Of a stretch of DNA of 10,131 nt, positions 5,456-10,131 are shown in pieces. Each line of letters begins with the position of its first letter. Position 1 is the stretch's first letter. The position numbers were made by a program, and so were the translations under genes. The stretch comes from Pseudomonadota bacterium (GTDB lineage: Bacteria; Myxococcota_A; Polyangia; Polyangiales; Sandaracinaceae). A model generated the notes under the pieces. That model worked only from the letters and a program-made list of their open reading frames with translations. It did not search any database and had not been told where the DNA came from. The stretch is taken from the NCBI GenBank assembly GCA_023427125.1, contig JAEZBP010001184.1:1-10131 (forward strand). The letters are read 5' to 3'.

Positions 5456-7189
5456 ATGCGATCTCTCTACGTCGTGGCCCTCGCGGTCGCGATCCTCATC
5501 CTCTCTTTTCCGCGCGCGGGGAGCGCGCAGGTGACGCCGGGGAGCGCCGACTGCAGCACGCCCCGGCGCGCGCTCTCGAGCTGGCTCGCGAACTTACAGG
5601 AGGGCGAGGAGCACCCGAGCGAGGCCATCCGCTGCTTCGACTGGGAGGGCGCGCGTGTCACTGAGAGCGACGAGCGCGTCGACTCGGCGCGGCGACTCAA
5701 GCGCGTGCTCGACGCGCGCGGGCTCTGGGTGGAGATGGAGGACATCTCCGACGAGGCCTCGCCGGCCGACGTCACGCGGGTCGTGCCGTTCCCGAACCTG
5801 CTGTCCGGCTTCGCCCTCACGAAGGAGGGCGACGACTGGCTCGTCAGCGCCGAGACGATACGGAGCGTGCCGGGGTGGTACGACGAGACCTTCGCGGTCG
5901 ATCTCGAGGAAGTGATCGGGGCGCTGCCGGCCTGGACCCAAGAGACCGTGCTCGGGGCGGCGTGGTGGCAGTGGCTCGCCTTGCCGCTCTTCGTGCTCAT
6001 CGCGCTGATCATCCGCCAGGTCGTGAGCTGGATCGTGCAGACGCAGGGCACGCGGCTGCTCACCACGCTGGTGAGGCGCCTCGACCCGGCGCTGCTCAAG
6101 CGCGCCGCGCTGCCGATCGGGACCACCGTCGCGACGATCCTCCTGATGTACGCGTTCCCGAGCCTGCGCTTCGGCGTGGACGTGAACCGCGTCGTGATCT
6201 TCGGGCTGCGCGTCGCGACCGCGGTGAGCGCCGTCCTGATCGTGTATCGGCTCGTCGACGTGCTCGCCGACGTGCTCGACAAGCGCGCCGACGACACGAC
6301 CACGAAGCTCGACGATCAGCTGGTGCCGCTGATCCGCAAGTCGCTGAAGGTCGTGACGGTCGTCCTCGGCGTGATCTTCGTGCTGCAGAACCTGGAGGTC
6401 GACGTCGCATCGCTGATCGCCGGCGTCTCGCTCGGCGGGCTCGCCTTCACCCTCGCGGCGCGCGACACCGTGGCGAACTTCTTCGGGAGCGTGAGCATCT
6501 TCGCCGATCAGCCCTTCCAGGTCGGCGACTGGGTGGTGATGCAGGGCGTCGAGGGCGTGGTCGAGGAGGTCGGGATGCGCTCGACCCGGGTGCGCACGTT
6601 CTACCGCTCGGTGGTGAGCATCCCCAACGCGAAGGTCGCGGACGGCATCGTCGACAACTACGGCGCGCGCGACTCGCGCCGCACGTTCATCACGCTCGGC
6701 CTCCAGTACGACACCACGGCCGAGCAGATGGAGGCCTTCTGCGATGGGGTGCGCGCGATCCTCGCGGCGAACCCGGCGGTGAAGAAGGACGGCTACCACG
6801 TCTACTTCAGCGGCTTCGGCGACAGCTCGCTGAACGTGATGCTCTACTTCTTCTTCGTGGTCGACGACTGGGCGGCCGAGCTCCGGAACCGCCACCTGGT
6901 CTTCCTCGAGATCCTGCGGCTCGCGGCGGCCCGGGGCGTCCAGTGCGCGTTCCCCACGCGCACGCTGCACCTCGCGACCCGCGCGAGGGAGACGGAGATC
7001 CCTCCGCCCTCGCGGCCGACCGACGCGGAGCTCGGGGCGGCGGTGCTCGCGTTCGGGCCCGGCGGCGCGCTCGCCCGGCCCGGCGGCCCCGCGATCAGCC
7101 ACGGCTTCTATCCCACGCCTCCGGCGGCGCTCACGTTGGCGCGCGAGGGCGACGATCCGGGCGCCGACCAGGCGGACAGCCGGGAGTAG
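5456..7189 (+). CDS. MscS-family mechanosensitive ion channel
   Basis: The protein has 577 residues. It starts with a cleavable-looking signal peptide (1-25, ending AGSAQ), followed by a soluble, probably periplasmic region of about 140 residues. Hydrophobic segments follow at about 168-195, 218-236, 246-272 and 297-313. The pore-lining helix and start of the beta domain (318-365, SLIAGVSLGGLAFTLAARD then FGSVSIFADQPFQVGDWV) are the MscS hallmark, and VGMRSTRVRTFYRSVVSIPNAKV (372-394) continues the beta domain. A C-terminal alpha/beta domain runs to about 510, then a Pro/Gly-rich tail of some 65 residues. Family members open on membrane tension to release solutes on hypo-osmotic shock; no specific ion preference can be read. 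The gene is divergent from the serpin and convergent with the thioredoxin-fold gene, with 7 bases between the stop codons. Confidence 0.93.
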   Translation: MRSLYVVALAVAILILSFPRAGSAQVTPGSADCSTPRRALSSWLANLQEGEEHPSEAIRCFDWEGARVTESDERVDSARRLKRVLDARGLWVEMEDISDEASPADVTRVVPFPNLLSGFALTKEGDDWLVSAETIRSVPGWYDETFAVDLEEVIGALPAWTQETVLGAAWWQWLALPLFVLIALIIRQVVSWIVQTQGTRLLTTLVRRLDPALLKRAALPIGTTVATILLMYAFPSLRFGVDVNRVVIFGLRVATAVSAVLIVYRLVDVLADVLDKRADDTTTKLDDQLVPLIRKSLKVVTVVLGVIFVLQNLEVDVASLIAGVSLGGLAFTLAARDTVANFFGSVSIFADQPFQVGDWVVMQGVEGVVEEVGMRSTRVRTFYRSVVSIPNAKVADGIVDNYGARDSRRTFITLGLQYDTTAEQMEAFCDGVRAILAANPAVKKDGYHVYFSGFGDSSLNVMLYFFFVVDDWAAELRNRHLVFLEILRLAAARGVQCAFPTRTLHLATRARETEIPPPSRPTDAELGAAVLAFGPGGALARPGGPAISHGFYPTPPAALTLAREGDDPGADQADSRE

Positions 7190-7196
7190 CGCTCCT

Positions 7197-7703
7197 TCAC
7201 CCGCCGGTCGGGGCGCGCAGCCACGCCGCGAGCGCCTCGGGCGTGAGGCCTCGACCCGTCGAGATCGGCTCGAGGGTGGTGCGGGCGACGCGGCGACCGC
7301 TCGCGGGGTCGAGCACGATCAGCGTGGCGATGCGATCGACCTCGTGCTCGCGGAGCAGCGCACGGTGCCGATCGAAGCGTCCGACGTCGACGTAGACCAC
7401 GACGTAGCGCTCCTCGAGAACCGAGCGCGCGGGCTCCTCGCGGCTGACCCGCACGACCTCGCGGCAGTCGCTGCACCAGTCGGCCACGAGATCGAGCAGC
7501 ACCTGCCGGCCGCTCGCGCGCGCGCGGGTGCGGGCCTCGGCGATCGCCGCGTCGAGCTCGGCGTCGGTGCGCACCACGAAGGGATCGGCCTCGGCGCCGG
7601 AGGGTGAGGCGCGATCCTCGCCGCAGCCTGCGAGGGTGAGGGCGAGGGCGATCGGGATCCATCGCGCGGCCCACCGCGCGATGAAGGAGCGTCGAGGGCT
7701 CAT
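7197..7703 (-). CDS. Thioredoxin-fold lipoprotein with a WCSDC active site
   Basis: The protein has 168 residues from the ATG at 7703. A lipoprotein signal peptide ends Leu-Ala-Gly-Cys (Cys27). The domain (about 43-165) shows VLLDLVADWCSDCREV, with the redox pair Cys77 and Cys80, then YVVVYVDVGRFDRH (100-113) and IATLIVLDPASG (125-136), resembling extracytoplasmic thioredoxin/DsbD-gamma-type proteins. It probably reduces or isomerises disulfides, or passes electrons, outside the cytoplasm. Unusually, the cis-proline normally found just before the TLIVLD-type strand is an alanine (Ala126). The gene converges on the MscS gene and diverges from the small ORF and sulfatase. TATCCT on the minus strand at 7715-7710, six bases before the ATG, could be a -10 box of a leaderless transcript; no Shine-Dalgarno is present. 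Confidence 0.88.
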   Translation of the reverse strand: MSPRRSFIARWAARWIPIALALTLAGCGEDRASPSGAEADPFVVRTDAELDAAIAEARTRARASGRQVLLDLVADWCSDCREVVRVSREEPARSVLEERYVVVYVDVGRFDRHRALLREHEVDRIATLIVLDPASGRRVARTTLEPISTGRGLTPEALAAWLRAPTGG

Positions 7704-7735
7704 GCGGGGAGGATAGCGCGCTCGCTCCGACTCGA

Positions 7736-7764
7736 TTGACCGAGACGCTCGGGGGATCGATCGT
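7736..7764 (+). promoter_or_regulatory. Weak candidate promoter for the small ORF/sulfatase pair
   Basis: TTGACC (7736-7741), a 17-base spacer and GATCGT (7759-7764) precede the ATG at 7772 by 7 bases. The -35 is good and the -10 is poor (3 of 6). It would give a leaderless transcript. Confidence 0.25.
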
Positions 7765-7771
7765 GCTCGCG

Positions 7772-7972
7772 ATGGACGCGCAGCGATCGATCACGATGGC
7801 CCTCAGCCGAACGTTCCGGTGGATGCAGGAGCGGAGGGCCGCGAGGGCGCGGAGGGGGGCCTGGCTGGCCGAGCGGCTCGGGCTGGCGCGCGCGCAAGAG
7901 GCGCGTGAGCTCGCCTCGCGCGTCGATCTCGCGCTCGGGCGGCTGGCGCGGCTACGCGAGGCGGCCCGATGA
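7772..7972 (+). CDS. Small basic helical protein of unknown function, coupled to the sulfatase
   Basis: This is an open frame of 66 codons from the ATG at 7772; 7796 is an alternative start giving 58 residues. The product is rich in Arg, Ala, Leu and Glu, with no hydrophobic membrane stretch, and is likely one or two amphipathic helices. The C-terminal part (LGLARAQEARELASRVDLAL, then GRLARLREAAR) has the spacing of coiled-coil helices seen at the C-termini of phasin-like small proteins, but the likeness is weak. Its stop overlaps the sulfatase start as ATGA, the typical arrangement for translational coupling, which is the main reason to believe it. No Shine-Dalgarno is visible. It may be spurious, since GC-rich DNA yields many open frames. 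Confidence 0.4.
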   Translation: MDAQRSITMALSRTFRWMQERRAARARRGAWLAERLGLARAQEARELASRVDLALGRLARLREAAR

Positions 7973-9000
7973 AGCGCAACATCCTCTTCATCACGACCGA
8001 CCAGCAGCGCTACGACTCGCTCGGCTGCACCGGCAACCCGCACTGCGCGACGCCCCAGATCGACGCGCTCGCGCGCGAGGGGCGCCTCTACGAGCGCGCC
8101 CACGTGCACAACGTCGTCTGCATGCCCTCGCGCTCCACGATGCTGACCGGCCAGCACCCGCGCACCCACGGCGTCATCGCCAACGGCGTCCCGCTGCCCG
8201 AGGACGCGCCCTCGGTGGCCACGCACCTGCGCCGCGCGGCCGGCTATCGCACCGCGCTGATCGGCAAGGCGCACTTCGAGCCGCACCTCGATCCCTTGCT
8301 CCGCTTCTTCGAGAACCGCTGCGCATCCGAGGGCCTCTCGGGGCCATGGCGCGGCTTCGAGCACGTGGAGCTCGCCACCCACGGGCCGATGGGTGGCCAC
8401 CACTACGCGCGCTGGCTCTGGCGCGAGCACCCCGAGGACGTGAGCGGCTTCGCTGCCGTGCTGACCGCCTCGCGCGGCGGCGACACCGGCGCGCCCGAGG
8501 TGGCTCACAACCCCATCCCGCGCGAGCGCTACCACACCGATTGGGTCGCCGATCGCGCCATCGACTGGCTAGGCACGCTCGAGCGCGACGAGCCCTTCTT
8601 CTGCTGGATGAGCTTCCCCGATCCGCACCACCCCTGGGACCCGCCACAGAGCGAGGTGAAGGCGCGCATCGACTGGCGCGAGCTGCCGATGCCCGAGCGC
8701 CACCCGGGCAGCGCGGCGAAGGTGGAGAAGGTGCTGCGCGAGCGGCCCGCGCACTGGGCGGCGTGGTGGCGCGGCGAGTTCCGCAACCCCGAGGGCGGGC
8801 CGGTCTTCTTCGTGCCGTCGCGGCTGAAGGACGAACAGCTGCGGGAGATCAACGCGCTGATCCACGTGGAGAACGAGCTGATCGACGAGGCGATCGCGCG
8901 GGTGATGCGGTGGCTGAGAGAGGCCGGCCTCGACGAGCACACCGACGTCGTGTTCACCTCCGATCACGGCGAGCTCCAGGGGGTGCAGATCACGGCCTGA
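7969..9000 (+). CDS. Cys-type sulfatase (alkaline phosphatase superfamily), C-terminally truncated
   Basis: There are 343 residues here against roughly 450-500 usual for such enzymes. GAGG seven bases before the ATG can serve as ribosome site, and the start overlaps the stop of the small upstream ORF. Conserved parts: TTDQQR (9-14, metal-binding Asp11), the sulfatase motif Cys51-Met-Pro-Ser-Arg whose Cys is converted to formylglycine in active enzymes, IGKAHF (98-103) with Lys100, DPHHPW (218-223), and FTSDHGELQG (329-338) with metal-binding Asp332 and His333. After Gly338 family likeness ends: homologues continue with a second lysine and histidine (a KGPYH-like segment) and a C-terminal subdomain, while here five unrelated residues (VQITA) lead to a stop. 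The insertion-element gene begins 46 bases on. The product is probably inactive, and the gene may be a pseudogene. No signal peptide is seen. Substrate unknown. Confidence 0.85.
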   Translation: MKRNILFITTDQQRYDSLGCTGNPHCATPQIDALAREGRLYERAHVHNVVCMPSRSTMLTGQHPRTHGVIANGVPLPEDAPSVATHLRRAAGYRTALIGKAHFEPHLDPLLRFFENRCASEGLSGPWRGFEHVELATHGPMGGHHYARWLWREHPEDVSGFAAVLTASRGGDTGAPEVAHNPIPRERYHTDWVADRAIDWLGTLERDEPFFCWMSFPDPHHPWDPPQSEVKARIDWRELPMPERHPGSAAKVEKVLRERPAHWAAWWRGEFRNPEGGPVFFVPSRLKDEQLREINALIHVENELIDEAIARVMRWLREAGLDEHTDVVFTSDHGELQGVQITA

Positions 9001-10131
9001 GCAGTCGCCTCTGTTAATCGCGGCGGCCCCGTGTTAGCGGGAGGCATGGCGAAGAGGAAGCAGGGCAAGCGTCCGGTGAAGTTCGAGCCCCCGCAGGACG
9101 AGCGCGAGGCTCGCGTGATGGAGGCGGCGCGCCGGGCGTACCGGCTCGCGAAGGACAAGCTCCACGAGGCGCGAGACCCCGCGTCATCGAAGGAGGCGTA
9201 CGAGGCGGTGTGGGCCGCCACCGACGAGGTGGGCCAGACGATCGTGGAGTCGGTCGAGGGTGAGGAGGCCGAAGAGGACCCAGACGGATTCGTCGACGCG
9301 GACGGGGTGCGGTGGACGTCGGTCACCGAGGACGCACGCACGTACCACACGCTGCGCGGCCCGATCCGCGTGAAGCGCAAGCGGCACCGGGCGGTGCGGA
9401 ACGGGCCGACGCGATGTCTCTTCGAGGAGCGCCGCGGCGTGATGTCGCGCAGTACGATGCCCGACCTCGGCGAGGCGATCCTGCGGGCGTATGCGGATGT
9501 GCCGGGCGACGAGGCGGCGAAGCTGCTGACTTTGCTGACGCGGCACCCGATCTCGCCGTCGCGGATCAAGCGCTTCGTGGCCGACGAGTCGACCGCGATG
9601 CTCGCTCAGGAGAAGGAACTCTTCGACGCGGTGCTCGCGGAGCAGGCGGTGCCCGAGGCAACGAAGACCCTCGTGGCCAGCGTGGACGCGCTGAGTCTCC
9701 AGCTGCGCGAGGAGGGCTGGAAGCAGGCGACGGTTGCCACGGTGACGATGCTCGACGCGGAGGGCGAGCCGGTTCGTCGCGGATCGGGGACTCACACGAT
9801 CCGCATCGCCGAGATGCCCGAGGCCGGCAAGGCGACGATCATGGAGCGCATCGAGCGGGAGGTCCGGGCCCTCGTCGCGCAGCGGCCCGATCTCGCGCTC
9901 GAGGTGGTCGTCGATGGTGCGAGCGACCTGCGCACGCACCTGCTCGAGCGTCTTCCCGAGGCGCGCCATCTGACGGACTTCTTCCACGTCGCGGAGCATC
10001 TCGCCGAGGCGCTCCGGTTGCTCTTCCCGTCGGACGACGCGAGGCGCGCCAAGGAGCGGGCGCGGTGGTGCCACAAGCTCAAGCACAAGCAGGGGACGCC
10101 ATTCCGGCTCTGGCGCTGGCTCCGCAACGAG
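8981..10131 (+). mobile_element. Insertion sequence, ISKra4-like, left part only
   Basis: The left end is inferred from the point where sulfatase likeness stops, at about 8980, where a run of G and then TGCAGATCACGG begins. The right end, inverted repeat and target duplication are beyond the window, so the boundary is approximate to within a few tens of bases. Between the inferred end and the transposase start (9046) are two TGTTA motifs 20 bases apart (9012-9016 and 9032-9036), which could be transposase or promoter sites. Confidence 0.6.
9046..10131 (+). CDS. ISKra4-like DDE transposase, partial (3' end outside window)
   Basis: I translated this frame by hand; it is open from the ATG at 9046 to the last base, 362 codons. 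The first 80 residues are charged and helical. HTLRGPIRVKRKRHRA (101-116) and the following segment match the position of the 'LGPVRVRRAYY' zone of ISKra4-type proteins, though the usual zinc-ribbon cysteines are largely missing (only Cys124). The catalytic region is recognisable: VASVDALSLQL with Asp214, followed by GWKQATVATV, then LEVVVDGASDL with Asp290, and DFFHVAEHLAEAL (311-323), similar to the 'DFxHVxEYLWxA' block of that family. The catalytic Glu should lie further on or off the edge. The start codon has GGGAGG almost adjacent, an unusually short spacing. The family assignment rests on pattern memory; that it is a transposase is firmer. Confidence 0.75.
   Translation, partial: MAKRKQGKRPVKFEPPQDEREARVMEAARRAYRLAKDKLHEARDPASSKEAYEAVWAATDEVGQTIVESVEGEEAEEDPDGFVDADGVRWTSVTEDARTYHTLRGPIRVKRKRHRAVRNGPTRCLFEERRGVMSRSTMPDLGEAILRAYADVPGDEAAKLLTLLTRHPISPSRIKRFVADESTAMLAQEKELFDAVLAEQAVPEATKTLVASVDALSLQLREEGWKQATVATVTMLDAEGEPVRRGSGTHTIRIAEMPEAGKATIMERIEREVRALVAQRPDLALEVVVDGASDLRTHLLERLPEARHLTDFFHVAEHLAEALRLLFPSDDARRAKERARWCHKLKHKQGTPFRLWRWLRNE

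Noticed and set aside
5594..7102. A 502-codon minus-strand frame opposite MscS
   Set aside because: It is composed of His/Arg/Asp/Glu-rich sequence with no domain, whereas the plus strand has an unmistakable MscS pore helix.
7755..7792. Two GATCGATC self-complementary repeats near the small ORF
   Set aside because: Short, composed of the common GATC/CGATCG motif of GC-rich genomes, and no arrangement that suggests an origin or operator.
7108..8535. A 475-codon minus-strand frame spanning the thioredoxin gene, the small ORF and part of the sulfatase
   Set aside because: It covers the thioredoxin gene in another frame and the sulfatase antisense; no family character. The true gene ends at 7703.
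9184..10086. A 300-codon minus-strand frame at the right edge, and another at 8964-9569
   Set aside because: Both are antisense to the open transposase frame that starts at 9046 on the plus strand and shows catalytic blocks.

Overview
The window looks like a GC-rich (about 70%) chromosomal stretch from a myxobacterium-like organism, most plausibly Polyangia of the Sandaracinaceae type. That is inference from style: four exported lipoproteins, two of them with long Asp/Ala/Pro/Ser-rich linkers behind the lipidated cysteine, plus a pectinacetylesterase-type hydrolase, a bacterial serpin and a sulfatase in close proximity. No rRNA, tRNA or CRISPR is visible. Most intergenic gaps are short.

Layout. 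(1) At the left edge a leftward gene runs out of the window; it encodes a small membrane or exported Cys/His-rich protein. (2) A 201-base divergent gap holds a good candidate promoter with an 8-bp-arm perfect palindrome in its spacer. (3) A rightward two-gene operon follows: a DUF4185-type lipoprotein and, 16 bases later, a pectinacetylesterase/Notum-family lipoprotein, closed by a GC hairpin. (4) Two leftward genes converge on it: a serpin lipoprotein with an inhibitory-type hinge and, 55 bases downstream, a TetR-family regulator. (5) Divergent from the serpin is an MscS-type mechanosensitive channel with a long periplasmic N-terminus. It converges, with 7 bases between stop codons, on a leftward thioredoxin-fold lipoprotein. 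(6) Divergent from that is a rightward pair: a small basic helical ORF and a Cys-type sulfatase overlapping it by ATGA. (7) The sulfatase stops abruptly just after its metal-binding Ser-Asp-His-Gly motif. Within about 50 bases an ISKra4-like transposase gene starts and runs off the right edge, so the sulfatase appears to have lost its C-terminus to an insertion element.

The genes suggest a cell-envelope theme: surface carbohydrate processing (DUF4185, acetylesterase, sulfatase), protease defence (serpin), osmotic protection (MscS) and extracytoplasmic redox (thioredoxin fold). They do not form one clear pathway. I do not see a complete undescribed system. The points most worth following are the promoter-operator of the DUF4185/esterase operon, the insertion-truncated sulfatase with its coupled small ORF, and the serpin with its unassigned target.
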